Assembly: GCF_003971065.1 (NCBI RefSeq)
Contig: NZ_RYDV01000004.1
Location: forward strand, 62,001 to 126,000
Reading direction: 5' to 3'
Origin: Candidimonas sp. SYP-B2681
Lineage (GTDB): Bacteria > Pseudomonadota > Gammaproteobacteria > Burkholderiales > Burkholderiaceae_B
DNA length: 64,000 nucleotides
This document shows positions 44,807-54,155 of the stretch, piece after piece. Below the pieces are notes generated by a model that was given only the letters and a program-made list of their open reading frames with translations, was not told the origin of the DNA and searched no databases. Position 1 is the stretch's first letter. Every line of letters starts with the position of its first letter. Position numbers and translations under genes: made by a program.

Positions 44807-45769
44807 TTACGCCAGTGCCAAGCGATCTCGTGCCGCCATGTACTCTCGCTGTAGGCGGGCAACCAGCTCGGCCACCGGAACCACCCCTTTGACCGCGCCT
44901 ATGCCCTGGCCAGAACCCCAAATGTCTTTCCATGCCTTGGCTTTAGACGACCCAGCGCTGAAGTTCATTTTCGAGGGATCGGCCTCTGGCATGTTTTCGG
45001 GATCGAGGCCGGCCGTCAGTATGCTGCCTTTAAGATAGTTGCCATGGACCCCAGTGAAGAAGTTTGTATAAACAATTTCCGAGGCATCGCCCTCGACGAT
45101 CATTTGTTTATAAGCAGGCGTGGCGTTGGCTTCTTCAGTTGCAATAAACGTCGTACCGATATAGGCCAGGTCTGCACCGGCAGCCAGGGCAGCCAATATG
45201 GCGTTGCCATTGCTGATAGCGCCCGACAACAGCAGCGGCCCATCGAACCATTCGCGTATTTCGTGGATCAAGGCAAAGGGTGAAATCCTGCCGGCGTGGC
45301 CGCCTGCACCTGCGGCCACCGCGATAAGACCGTCAGCACCCTTCTCTATCGCCTTGCGGGCAAACTTATTGTTAATGACGTCGTGCAGCACGATGCCACC
45401 GTAGGAATGCACCGCCTGGTTGACTTCTTCGCGCGCCCCCAGCGAGGTAATGACGATTTTTACTTTGTGCTTGACGCACAGCGCCATGTCGTCATCAAGG
45501 CGCACATTCGATTTATGAACGATTTGATTCAGCGCGAACGGGGCGGAGGGCTTATCAGGATTTTTGACATCGTATTCGGCCAATTCCGTCGTGATTCTAT
45601 CGAGCCATTCGTCTAGAACGTGCTGCGGTCTGGCGTTCAATGCCGGAAACGACCCCACTATGCCGGCCTTGCACTGTGCAATGACCAGATCGGGATTCGA
45701 AACAATAAACATGGGCGAACCGACGACCGGTATCGACAAGCGGTTCTGCAAGATAGCGGGAAGGGACAT
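44807..45769 (-). CDS. Nitronate monooxygenase-family flavoprotein
   Basis: The 320-residue TIM-barrel protein has the family marks IPVVGSPMFIVSNPDLV near the start, NQIVHKSNVRLDDD, AVAAGAGGHAG (FMN phosphate loop) and ALAAGADLAYIGTTFIAT. Enzymes of this group use FMN to oxidise alkyl nitronates, though many members have other flavin-dependent functions. GGAG upstream of ATG supports the start. It is the third gene of the minus-strand operon after the acyl-CoA dehydrogenase and a Bug receptor, so it may act in the same catabolic route. Confidence 0.88.
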   Translation of the reverse strand: MSLPAILQNRLSIPVVGSPMFIVSNPDLVIAQCKAGIVGSFPALNARPQHVLDEWLDRITTELAEYDVKNPDKPSAPFALNQIVHKSNVRLDDDMALCVKHKVKIVITSLGAREEVNQAVHSYGGIVLHDVINNKFARKAIEKGADGLIAVAAGAGGHAGRISPFALIHEIREWFDGPLLLSGAISNGNAILAALAAGADLAYIGTTFIATEEANATPAYKQMIVEGDASEIVYTNFFTGVHGNYLKGSILTAGLDPENMPEADPSKMNFSAGSSKAKAWKDIWGSGQGIGAVKGVVPVAELVARLQREYMAARDRLALA

Positions 45770-45798
45770 TTTTGCTCCAGAGTAAAGGCGGCGGTGTT

Positions 45799-46755
45799 CT
45801 ACTTTTTCATGCCGATGCTGTTCACCAACGACTCGTACGCGCCGACCTGCTCTTTGATCATCGCAGCAAAAACATCAGGTTTGGACGGCGTAACGGCAAA
45901 GCCGAGTTGCTCTATTTGCGATCGAACGTCAGGCTTGGCCAGCGACGCGTTGATGACTTGATTAAGGCGGTCCACGACGTCTTTAGGCATCCCCTTAGGA
46001 CCGACAATTCCGGCCCAGATAATGACGGGTAATTCGCCCATGCCGATTTCCTTTAGCACGGGCACATCAGGCGCGAGTGGACTGCGGGTGGGCAAAAGCG
46101 TGACAAGCGTACGCAATCTGCCATCCTTGGCGTAAGGCAGCCCTGCCCCGGTACCTATCATAGCGTCTACGCGGCCGCTAACCAGGTCGGTCGTGGCAGG
46201 CGGTTCGCCTTTGTACGGCACGTGCAACAAGTCGATGCCGAACATGGATTTCAATTGCGCAAACGCCAATACTCCCGTTGCATTACCCGTTCCATAACTA
46301 AGGGTGTCCGGGTTCGCCTTGGCATATTCAATAAATTCCTTGAACGTCTTGGCTGGCACTTTAGGATGGGTGAATAGGAAAAATGCGTAGCGGCCGATAT
46401 CCGCAATCGCGGTGAAATCGGTGGCGGGATCGTAAGGCGGCGTATTGCGCATTGCCGGAAGCGCTGAGAGGTTGCCCGACGTAACAAAACCGATGCGGTA
46501 GCCGTCGGGAGCGGCCTTCATGACGTCCATCGCCGCGATCTGGCCTTCTGCGCCAGGCTTGTTTTCGACGATGACAGGTTGACCGATGCCGTCTGAGAGA
46601 TTCTTGGCGATGATGCGAGCCATCGAATCCGAGGTGCCGCCGGGAGGAAATGAAACAACCATGGAAATCGGCTTGGTGGGGTACTGCGCGTGCGCCAGTG
46701 CGGCACATGCCGCCAGCCCAAGTCCAGTCAATAGCTTGATAAATGTTCGCTGCAT
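45799..46755 (-). CDS. Bug/TctC-family periplasmic solute receptor
   Basis: The 318-residue protein has a signal peptide (first 23 residues, ending ALAHA) and the Bug signature YPTKPISMVVSFPPGGTSD, followed by GQPVIVENKPGAEGQIA, VPYKGEPPATTDLVSG and a C-terminal GIVGPKGMPKDVVDRLNQ. Bug proteins bind organic anions such as dicarboxylates, aromatic acids or nicotinate. No TctA/TctB permease is present in the window. ATG at 46755 with GGAG nine bases upstream was preferred over the longer frame. It sits between the acyl-CoA dehydrogenase and the nitronate monooxygenase genes. Confidence 0.92.
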   Translation of the reverse strand: MQRTFIKLLTGLGLAACAALAHAQYPTKPISMVVSFPPGGTSDSMARIIAKNLSDGIGQPVIVENKPGAEGQIAAMDVMKAAPDGYRIGFVTSGNLSALPAMRNTPPYDPATDFTAIADIGRYAFFLFTHPKVPAKTFKEFIEYAKANPDTLSYGTGNATGVLAFAQLKSMFGIDLLHVPYKGEPPATTDLVSGRVDAMIGTGAGLPYAKDGRLRTLVTLLPTRSPLAPDVPVLKEIGMGELPVIIWAGIVGPKGMPKDVVDRLNQVINASLAKPDVRSQIEQLGFAVTPSKPDVFAAMIKEQVGAYESLVNSIGMKK

Positions 46756-46818
46756 TTTTTTGTCTCCGTTAAAAAATAATTCTGTCCTGCGTTTGTTGAC
46801 TGGCATAGACCCGCGCGG

Positions 46819-47961
46819 CTAAAGCCCCATCATGGTCGCGATGGTATTGCGCTGCATTTGCGAGCTTCCGGCCCCTATTGTGGTGCTGCGGGCGTCACGA
46901 AAATGACGTTGCATCTCGGTTTCCAGGCTGTAGCCATAGGCGCCAAGGATTTGCATGCCTTGGTTTGCGACCTTAATGTAGGTTTCCGAACCAAACAGCT
47001 TTGCCATCGATACTTCGCGCGATGCATCTAAGCCGCGGCTTAAACGCCCCGCCGCCCGATAAGCCAAAAGGCGAGCGGCATCTACTTCGGTCTGCATATC
47101 GGCCAACATATGGGCGATGGCCTGAAATTCGCCTAATTTTTTGCCGAACTGTTTGCGTTCGCTGGCGTATGTGAAAGCGATATCGACCACTTTTTGGGCG
47201 GCCCCGGCGTACCCGGAGCTAGTCAGTGCCCGCTCTGCCTGGAGCCCAGCCAGTAGGTATTCCCAACCGCGATTGACTTCACCCAGTATGGCGGTTTCCG
47301 GAACCCGAACATCGGTGATGAAAATTTCGTATGAGCCTGCGGCGCGCCGGCCCAGCATTTCAAGTTTGCGGCACTCTATTCCCGGCGTGTCGTTCGGAAC
47401 CAAGAATACCGACATGCCCTTCTTCGCCGATGTATTGGCGTCGGTTCTTGCATAGATTTGCAGCATGCTCTTGCGGGCCCCTGCAGCCGTAACCCACAAT
47501 TTCTGTCCATTCAAGACCCACTTATTGCCGGCTTTAACCGCCCTGGTCTTGATGGCACCGACATCCGAGCCCGCCTCCGGCTCGCTGATGCACACCGACA
47601 TGCGTATCTCGCCGTTAACCAGCTGGGGAAGCAGGGCCGCTTTTTGTTCGGAGCGACCGCATTTGAGCAAGGTCATTCCGGTGAAAAGCGACACCATGAA
47701 AGCGGTAGACACGTCGTAACTGAAATAGGCGAGTGCCTCGGATATCAGTGCAAGGTCTTCAATGCTGCCGCCCGTTCCACCGTACTGCGTAGGAATACCG
47801 CAGCCGGTAAGCCCCAATTGCACCCAGGCATCGTAAGCCTCGTAGGGGTAGGTGCCTTCCTGATCGATCTTTCTGAGGTAGTCCGGCGTAAGGATGGAAG
47901 CCATGGCCCGACGAAGACTCTCGCGAACCTGAAGCTGCTCTTCGCTCAGCTCGAAATACAT
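46819..47961 (-). CDS. Acyl-CoA dehydrogenase
   Basis: The 380-residue protein has the full ACAD length and motifs: a helical N-terminus, CISEPEAGSDVGAIKT (FAD/substrate), KLWVTAAGARKS, SGYAGAAQKVVDIAFTYASERKQFGKKL and a C-terminal GAYGYSLETEMQRHFRDAR. It would introduce an alpha-beta double bond in an acyl-CoA. It is the first gene of a minus-strand operon with the Bug receptor and nitronate monooxygenase, divergent from a dienoyl-CoA-reductase-like gene. GGAG nine bases before ATG supports the start. Confidence 0.92.
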   Translation of the reverse strand: MYFELSEEQLQVRESLRRAMASILTPDYLRKIDQEGTYPYEAYDAWVQLGLTGCGIPTQYGGTGGSIEDLALISEALAYFSYDVSTAFMVSLFTGMTLLKCGRSEQKAALLPQLVNGEIRMSVCISEPEAGSDVGAIKTRAVKAGNKWVLNGQKLWVTAAGARKSMLQIYARTDANTSAKKGMSVFLVPNDTPGIECRKLEMLGRRAAGSYEIFITDVRVPETAILGEVNRGWEYLLAGLQAERALTSSGYAGAAQKVVDIAFTYASERKQFGKKLGEFQAIAHMLADMQTEVDAARLLAYRAAGRLSRGLDASREVSMAKLFGSETYIKVANQGMQILGAYGYSLETEMQRHFRDARSTTIGAGSSQMQRNTIATMMGL

Positions 47962-48031
47962 CAGCAGTTTCTCCTAGGCGTTTAGTTGTTGATTTATGCC
48001 TGTCATAGTAGGTCCAGCGCTATAACCCTTC

Positions 48032-48048
48032 AAGACCTTATAGGTCTT
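48032..48048. promoter_or_regulatory. Operator-like palindrome in divergent promoter region
   Basis: AAGACCT-TAT-AGGTCTT, with imperfect extension CCTT/AAGG on either side. It lies between the divergent acyl-CoA dehydrogenase and reductase genes, a likely site for a transcription factor controlling both. Confidence 0.5.
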
Positions 48049-48169
48049 AAGGCATGCCGATTAAACATTGGACCGACGGACGCAATGCTATGCATACTCG
48101 GCTCCAAGACGACGAGGCACGTGTGCCGTGGCTTATACCTTGGGCTTATACGTATTAGTAAAGGGCGAT

Positions 48170-49051
48170 ATGTTTGTTTCGGGACTATTAAGCGGGCACC
48201 GAATCCTCGTAACGGGTGGAGGCACAGGCCTCGGTAAAGAAATAGCCAGCCATTTACTTTCACTTGGCGCAGATATTTATATTTGCGGAAGGCGCGAAAC
48301 GGTATTGGTGGAATCGGCAGACGAACTTATTAACGCGCATGGCGGCAGCGTAAAAACCGTGGTCCTGGATTTGCGTGATCCAGCGGCCGTTGAAGCCGCC
48401 ATCGACCGGGTTTGGCAAGACGGACCGCTGACCGGCCTTGTCAATAATGCCGCGGGAAACTTCATAAGCCGGACCGAGGACCTGTCATCACGAGGCTTCG
48501 ACGCCATCGCGGATACTGTTTTCCATGGCACTTTCTACATCACACATGCGGTGGGGAAGCGTTGGATTGCTGAACGCTTGAAAGGCTCCATTCTTTCGAT
48601 CGTGACAACGTGGGTGCGAACCGGCGCGCCTTTCGTCGTGCCCTCGGCCATGTCGAAGGCTGGCATCGATGCGATGACCAAGTCGCTTGCCACCGAATGG
48701 GGGCGATACGGCATTAGGCTGAACGCGATCGCGCCAGGCATCTTCCCCACTGAGGGCGCCACGGCACGTCTTCGACCGGGTAGCGATCCGCATTCACTGG
48801 AAACCAATAGCAACCCGATGCGGCGGCTGGGAAGAATGCCAGAACTTACAAATCTTGCGGCCTTCCTGATGGCAGACGGATGCGAATGGCTAACTGGTGA
48901 GACGATCGCCATTGACGGAGCCTACCACCTGGCCCAAGGCGCGTACTTCACCCACTATATGGATTGGACCGACGAGCAGTGGCAAGAGGCACGTGATCGT
49001 ATCAAAGCGCAGACCGAACAAGACAAACTGTTGCGCACCACTAAGCCCTAA
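48170..49051 (+). CDS. SDR oxidoreductase, 2,4-dienoyl-CoA-reductase-like
   Basis: The 293-residue SDR has the cofactor motif VTGGGTGLGKE and NNAAGNF. The classical YxxxK is replaced by SAMSK, and the surrounding segment GAPFVVPSAMSKAGIDAMTK is typical of peroxisomal-type 2,4-dienoyl-CoA reductases, in which the Tyr is displaced. The C-terminal TGETIAIDGAYHL is standard. It could reduce dienoyl-CoA intermediates from the acyl-CoA dehydrogenase. ATG at 48170 is preferred over a longer frame (AGGG upstream). It is followed by an acyl-CoA ligase gene after 37 bp. Confidence 0.85.
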   Translation: MFVSGLLSGHRILVTGGGTGLGKEIASHLLSLGADIYICGRRETVLVESADELINAHGGSVKTVVLDLRDPAAVEAAIDRVWQDGPLTGLVNNAAGNFISRTEDLSSRGFDAIADTVFHGTFYITHAVGKRWIAERLKGSILSIVTTWVRTGAPFVVPSAMSKAGIDAMTKSLATEWGRYGIRLNAIAPGIFPTEGATARLRPGSDPHSLETNSNPMRRLGRMPELTNLAAFLMADGCEWLTGETIAIDGAYHLAQGAYFTHYMDWTDEQWQEARDRIKAQTEQDKLLRTTKP

Positions 49052-49088
49052 ACCTTCGACTCATCAACATTTCACTATCCGTTGGCTC

Positions 49089-50657
49089 ATGCACGTTAAT
49101 CCTCAATTGCCCATCAATCCAAACATTGCCCTATGGCTGGAACGCCGCGCATCAATCCAAGCCGACCAGGAAGCCATTGTGTATTGGCACGCTGGCGATA
49201 CCTGCGAACGATGGACTTACCGGCAATTGCACGAGGCGACATTACGCATGTCGGCCTGGATGCTGCAGGCCGGCATAGCGCCGGGCGACAGAGTGGCCTT
49301 TCTGGACTATAACGACTCGCGCTTCGTTATCGTCATGTTTGCGGCAGCACGTATCGGCGCTATCTTCGTGCCATTGAACTTTCGGCTTAGCGCTACCGAG
49401 ATAGCCAACACAATGCAGGATTGTGGGGCGCGCGTGTTGATCTATGGCGCCGAATTCGAATCCATGAAAATCGACGCAGCTTCCCACTGCGACTGCACGC
49501 AATTCGTTCGTTCCAGCCGGGATGGCCGCGACGAGTTTCATGCCATCATTGCGAACGATGCGGTCGAAATTCCTTCTATGAAGGAGTGCGAATGGAACGA
49601 TACGGCCTGGCTACTGTATACGTCCGGCAGCACCGGTCAGCCTAAAGGCGTCATGCTAAGCCATGGCAATGTCTTCTGGAATGCGTTAAATATTATCTTG
49701 ATCCAGGGTGGCTTCGACCATGATCGCGTGTTGATCTCTGCACCGCTCTTCCATGCCGCACCTATCGCTACATTCATGGAATGCTTTCTTCGAGGTGCCA
49801 GGATTCATCTTGAACGATCCTTCGATGCCGAGCGCATGTTGCACCGGCTTGCCAAAGAGAAAATTGCCCTCGTTGCCGGCGTTCCTGCCATGTACAAGTT
49901 GATGGCAGCGCATGACGCCTTCGATAGCACCGCACTGCCAGAACTGCGCGCCATTATTGTGGGTGGGGCACCGGTGCCAGAAGCACTGATTGAACAGTAT
50001 CAACGCAGGGGAATTGCCGTAATACAACGCTACGGCCTGACTGAGGCCTCGCCTTTGGTGACCGCGTTGTCGCCCAGTGCGCCGGCAGAAAAACGAATGA
50101 CAGCTGGCCTGCCCCCACTGTTTAGCCAAATACGCATCACGAACTCCAATGGCGGAGAAGCCATGCCGGATGAAATTGGCGAGATCGAGTCCAACGGACC
50201 CAACATCATGCAGGGCTACTGGAAACGGAGCGCCGAAACAAGTGAAGTCATACACGATGGATGGCTGCGCAGCGGCGATTTAGGAAAAATTGATGCTGAC
50301 GGATATTTGACCGTCGCTGGACGCCGCAAAGACATGATAATCAGTGGCGGAGAAAACATTTATGCCACCGAAGTGGAAGCAAGGCTAATTGAAAATCCAG
50401 CCATACTCGAAACCGCTGTCATTGGTATACCCGATGCAAAGTGGGGCGAAGCGGTATGCGCTATCGTTAGCCGTAAGCCCGGCTATGCCTTAGACCGTGC
50501 AGGCGTTCTCGCCCATCTACAGGGTCGGCTCGCACGCTATAAGCAGCCAGCTCATGTCATATTTATTGATAGCCTGCCAAAGAACGGTGCTGGCAAAATC
50601 GACAAGCTTCGCCTGAAGCGTGAACACGGCGTCGGTGGCGTAAAACCGCTCAGCTAG
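49089..50657 (+). CDS. AMP-dependent acyl-CoA synthetase
   Basis: The 522-residue class I adenylate-forming enzyme shows the P-loop LLYTSGSTGQPKGVMLSH, the YGLTEASPLV motif, GWLRSGDLGKIDADGYL, GRRKDMIISGGENIYATEVE and the catalytic Lys in KNGAGKIDKLRL. It converts a carboxylic acid to its CoA thioester with ATP. The chain length or aromatic nature of the substrate cannot be told. ATG at 49089 gives the family's usual start; the longer frame overlaps the SDR gene. It acts with the SDR, acyl-CoA dehydrogenase and Bug receptor of the divergent module. Confidence 0.92.
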   Translation: MHVNPQLPINPNIALWLERRASIQADQEAIVYWHAGDTCERWTYRQLHEATLRMSAWMLQAGIAPGDRVAFLDYNDSRFVIVMFAAARIGAIFVPLNFRLSATEIANTMQDCGARVLIYGAEFESMKIDAASHCDCTQFVRSSRDGRDEFHAIIANDAVEIPSMKECEWNDTAWLLYTSGSTGQPKGVMLSHGNVFWNALNIILIQGGFDHDRVLISAPLFHAAPIATFMECFLRGARIHLERSFDAERMLHRLAKEKIALVAGVPAMYKLMAAHDAFDSTALPELRAIIVGGAPVPEALIEQYQRRGIAVIQRYGLTEASPLVTALSPSAPAEKRMTAGLPPLFSQIRITNSNGGEAMPDEIGEIESNGPNIMQGYWKRSAETSEVIHDGWLRSGDLGKIDADGYLTVAGRRKDMIISGGENIYATEVEARLIENPAILETAVIGIPDAKWGEAVCAIVSRKPGYALDRAGVLAHLQGRLARYKQPAHVIFIDSLPKNGAGKIDKLRLKREHGVGGVKPLS

Positions 50658-50718
50658 CCGCTCGCCGGCTGTCTGAAACGCAGCGGGAATGGACGGTTGA
50701 CTGTGCTAGCATCATTTA

Positions 50719-51612
50719 ATGGAACTACGTCAGTTACGTTACTTTCTTGCCGTGGCGCAGGAACTGCACTTCGGCCGGGCGGCCGAGCGTGCTCATATTG
50801 CACAGTCGCCTTTATCACGCCAGATCAAGCAGCTTGAAGATGATCTCGGGGTAGTGTTATTTGATCGCACCAAGCACCGCGTCGAGTTATCAAGTGCCGG
50901 CCGCGCCCTGATTCCCGAAGCGAAAGCCATACTGGCCGCCACAGAGCAAGCCCGCCGTTCAGTGGTCAATGCGGAAGCCGGAATTGTGGGCCGCCTGACC
51001 ATCGGCTTTACCAATTCGGTCATCTATACGGCATTGCCGAAGATACTGGTCGCGTACCGCAACCAATTCCCCAATGTAGAGTTGACCTTGCGAGATAGCC
51101 TTCTGACGCCGATGCAAATCAGTGCGCTGATGGACAAGCAGCTCGACCTAGGTTTCCTACGGCCGCCCATTATGGGGTCCGACCTTGATCTACTTACCGT
51201 AGCGCGAGAACGCTTGGTTGTAGCGCTGCCAAGCGGTCACCGATTAACGGCACGGTCTCGCATCAAGTTAGAAGACCTTGCCGAAGATCAGTTCATTGTC
51301 TTCGCACGTACACTGGGCTCGGCTTTACCGACAATGATCCTGCGGGTCTGCCACGACGCTGGCTTTCATCCGCGCATCGTACAAGAAGCCGGCGACATTT
51401 CTACAATGATTATGCTGGTATCGGCCGGCATGGGCGTATCGCTAGTTCCATCATCGTGGCGCAACATGCGCCTGAAAGGGGTCGTATTTCGCCAGATTGC
51501 AGGGGGCGGACCAATGCTGGAATTGGCCCTTGCCTGGAATCGTACGACTGAATCGGCCGCACGCGACCAATTCATTAACGTCGCAAAAGAAGTGCTGATC
51601 AGTTCAGATTGA
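50719..51612 (+). CDS. LysR-family transcriptional regulator
   Basis: The 297-residue protein has the N-terminal winged HTH (MELRQLRYFLAVAQELHFGRAAERAHIAQ type, residues 1-62) and a LysR substrate domain (residues 90-297). It probably controls the acyl-CoA ligase operon or the convergent Bug-hydratase operon. Its last 14 bases overlap the convergent Bug gene. Confidence 0.92.
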   Translation: MELRQLRYFLAVAQELHFGRAAERAHIAQSPLSRQIKQLEDDLGVVLFDRTKHRVELSSAGRALIPEAKAILAATEQARRSVVNAEAGIVGRLTIGFTNSVIYTALPKILVAYRNQFPNVELTLRDSLLTPMQISALMDKQLDLGFLRPPIMGSDLDLLTVARERLVVALPSGHRLTARSRIKLEDLAEDQFIVFARTLGSALPTMILRVCHDAGFHPRIVQEAGDISTMIMLVSAGMGVSLVPSSWRNMRLKGVVFRQIAGGGPMLELALAWNRTTESAARDQFINVAKEVLISSD

Positions 51613-52567
51613 TCTTCAATTGCTTGACGATGGTGTCCCAGGTTTTAAGCTGGCCATCGATGAACAGTTTCAGCTCTTCAGGCGTACTGCTTTGCGGCAA
51701 CGCGCCTTCGCGCTTGAAGCTGGTTTGCAGCTTTTCAGCGGCCATGACCTTGACGACCGCTTTGTTCAAGGTGTCGATGACCGGTTGTGGCGTGCCGGCG
51801 GGCGCGAGCAAGGCGTTCCAGGTATTGATTTCATAGCCTGGGAAGTTCTTGTCTTCGGCCATGGTGGCCACGTTGGGCAGTTCGGTCGAGCGTTCTTTGG
51901 TGGTAACGGCCAAGGCATCCAACTTGCCGGCCTTTACTTGCGGCAAGGCGGCGGGCAGTGTGGCAAAGGTGAACTGCGCGTCGCCCGCCATGACGGCGGT
52001 GTTGGCCAATGCGCCGCCGCGGTACGGTACGTGCACCACGTCAAGCTTGGCCTGCTCGGCGAACATGGCCCCCGCAATATGCACGGGTGAACCGTTGCCA
52101 CTGGACGAATAGTTGAAGTCGCCCGACTTGGCCTTGGTTGCGGCGACCAAATCACCCACCGACTTGAAGCCCAGCTTAGGATCGGACACCAGCACCAGCG
52201 GGATGGAGGCCAGCATGGATATCGGCGCAAATCCCTTGACCGGATCGTAGTTCAATTTGTTGTACAAGGCAGGGTTCATGCCATGGCTGGACACCGTGGC
52301 GATGAAAACGGTATAGCCATCGGGCTTGGCGGTTTGCACGTTGGCCGCGGCAATGCTGCCGGCTGCGCCTGGCTTGTTTTCGATGACGACCGATACGCCC
52401 AATTCTTTGGATAACTGCTCGCCCAAGGCGCGCGCCAAGATGTCGGTTGTCCCCCCTGCGGCGTAACCGACCACAATGCGTATCGGTTGTTCCGGAAAGG
52501 CGGCCAGTGCGGGCGACGCCATGGTGGCCAGCGCGATTGCCGTTAACAAGTATTTCCCTGCTTTCAT
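51599..52567 (-). CDS. Bug/TctC-family periplasmic solute receptor
   Basis: The 322-residue protein has a signal peptide (residues 1-22, ending PALA) and the Bug signature FPEQPIRIVVGYAAGGTTD, then VSVVIENKPGAAGSIAA and VHVPYRGGALANTAV. AAAGGAG seven bases before ATG is a strong ribosome site. It is the last gene of the operon CoA-transferase, GntR regulator, enoyl-CoA hydratase, Bug; it may deliver that pathway's substrate. No permease genes accompany it. Confidence 0.92.
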   Translation of the reverse strand: MKAGKYLLTAIALATMASPALAAFPEQPIRIVVGYAAGGTTDILARALGEQLSKELGVSVVIENKPGAAGSIAAANVQTAKPDGYTVFIATVSSHGMNPALYNKLNYDPVKGFAPISMLASIPLVLVSDPKLGFKSVGDLVAATKAKSGDFNYSSSGNGSPVHIAGAMFAEQAKLDVVHVPYRGGALANTAVMAGDAQFTFATLPAALPQVKAGKLDALAVTTKERSTELPNVATMAEDKNFPGYEINTWNALLAPAGTPQPVIDTLNKAVVKVMAAEKLQTSFKREGALPQSSTPEELKLFIDGQLKTWDTIVKQLKINLN

Positions 52568-52593
52568 ATGATGACTCCTTTAGTATGAGGAAT

Positions 52594-53409
52594 TTAACGG
52601 CCCTTGAATTGGGGCTGCCTTTTTTCTGCGAACGCTAGCTTGCCTTCTTTGTAATCGTCGCTTTCGAAGCACTGCAGCACGAGGGCCTTCATTTCTTCAC
52701 GATCGATAGTGGAAAAACGGTCCGACAGGCTGCGTATCATCTTCTTGCCGGCGGCCACGGTCAGGGGGGCATTGGCGTTAATCTTGTTCAGGTAGGTGTC
52801 CAGCAGGGCGTCAAGCCCGGCTCGGGTCGTGACCTCGTTGATAAGGCCTTTCTCTTTGGCTTCCTGCGCGTTGTATTTGGAAGCGGTAATAAAAATGTCC
52901 AGCGCATTGGCCATGCCGGTCGCACGCACTAGATTCTGAATCGCCGTAAACCGGTAGCCTAGGCCCAGGCGGGCGGCGGGAATGGCAAAAATCGATGCAT
53001 CGCTCGCTAGCCGGATGTCGCAACATAGCGCGATGTTCATTCCGCCGCCGATGCAGTAGCCATCGATGCGCGCAATCAAGGGCTTGCTGAAATCCTGGAT
53101 AGCCAACTGCGCCCTTTCGGCGACGACTTCGTACTCTTCAACCGCCGACACACCGGTACGCAACTTGTCGAACTGCGAGATGTTGGCGCCGCTTACAAAG
53201 GCCTTGTCGCCCGCGCCGGTCAGCACGACCGATCGTATATTGATGTCGTCTTCAAAGGCCTGCAGTGCTTTGGGAAGCCCCGCCCACATGTCGAAGGAAA
53301 CGGCATTGTGTTTGGCCGGGTCGTTAAATGTGATCCAGCCCGTGTGGCCTTCGCGCTCGACCACCAGGTTGTCGGTAATCTCGCCTTGGAATAAGCGTTC
53401 TTTTGTCAT
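52594..53409 (-). CDS. Enoyl-CoA hydratase/isomerase (crotonase) family enzyme
   Basis: The 271-residue crotonase-fold protein has an oxyanion-hole region SGANISQFDKLR and a second one in GYCIGGGMNIALCCDIR. The second catalytic Glu of true hydratases is not obvious (AIPAARLGLGYRF), so other crotonase reactions are possible. It overlaps the GntR gene by one base (TAATG) and is followed by the Bug gene, 26 bp on. Confidence 0.88.
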   Translation of the reverse strand: MTKERLFQGEITDNLVVEREGHTGWITFNDPAKHNAVSFDMWAGLPKALQAFEDDINIRSVVLTGAGDKAFVSGANISQFDKLRTGVSAVEEYEVVAERAQLAIQDFSKPLIARIDGYCIGGGMNIALCCDIRLASDASIFAIPAARLGLGYRFTAIQNLVRATGMANALDIFITASKYNAQEAKEKGLINEVTTRAGLDALLDTYLNKINANAPLTVAAGKKMIRSLSDRFSTIDREEMKALVLQCFESDDYKEGKLAFAEKRQPQFKGR

Positions 53410-54119
53410 TACTTGTCGTCCTTTTTCAGGTATCCGTGTCCGGCCATGCCGTTGCTTAAATGATTACGCATCGCCTGGCGGGCCAGGGCGGCGTCTTGGT
53501 TTTTGATCGCGTCAAAAATCAGGTGGTGCTCTTCTTCGATATGGCCCACGCGTTTGGTGCCTTGAGTGCTGAACCTCATGGTTCGCACTGCGTTGTGAAT
53601 GACGTAACTCAAGTGTTCCATTAGCCTGAAGAAGTAAGGGTTGTTGGAACACTCGCTGACGGCCAGGTGAAACAAGACCGCGGCTTCAGCGCCGCGCTCC
53701 CAGTCGCCGCCTGCCTGGTCGGTCTTTAATAAAGCGGCTTCCAGCGCAGCAAGCTGGTCGGCCGTCCGGTTCTCGGCAGCCAGGGCCGCGGCACCAGATT
53801 CGATTTCAATGCGCAATTGATAAATTTGTTTGAGTTGTCCGCTATCCAACAAGTCTTCGGAAATCACTTCAAACTTTCTGGCATTCACATTACTGGAGAC
53901 AAAGGTACCGACCCCGCGCCGCGTCTCTACCAAGCCGTTCAGTTTCAGGCGGGCAATGGCTTCGCGCACCACGTTGCGGCTAACCTGAAACGACGCCGAC
54001 AATTCGTGCTCGGTGGGCAACTTCTGCCCTTCTTTAAATTCGGCAGAAAGAATCTTCAGCCGAATTTGTTGGGCAATGGCGTCGGGCAGGTTGTCGGGTC
54101 TATCAAAAGCGGTAAACAT
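53409..54119 (-). CDS. GntR-family regulator, FCD (FadR-C) type
   Basis: The 236-residue protein has an N-terminal wHTH (residues 10-75: LPTEHELSASFQVSRNVVREAIARL) and an FCD ligand-binding domain (95-225) with the metal-binding-type His pattern (FHLAVSECSNN, HHLIFDAIKNQD). It likely controls its own operon in response to the pathway acid or its CoA ester. Confidence 0.92.
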   Translation of the reverse strand: MFTAFDRPDNLPDAIAQQIRLKILSAEFKEGQKLPTEHELSASFQVSRNVVREAIARLKLNGLVETRRGVGTFVSSNVNARKFEVISEDLLDSGQLKQIYQLRIEIESGAAALAAENRTADQLAALEAALLKTDQAGGDWERGAEAAVLFHLAVSECSNNPYFFRLMEHLSYVIHNAVRTMRFSTQGTKRVGHIEEEHHLIFDAIKNQDAALARQAMRNHLSNGMAGHGYLKKDDK

Positions 54120-54155
54120 GGCGGGCTCGCAAGGTAAGGTACTAAACAGCCTGTC

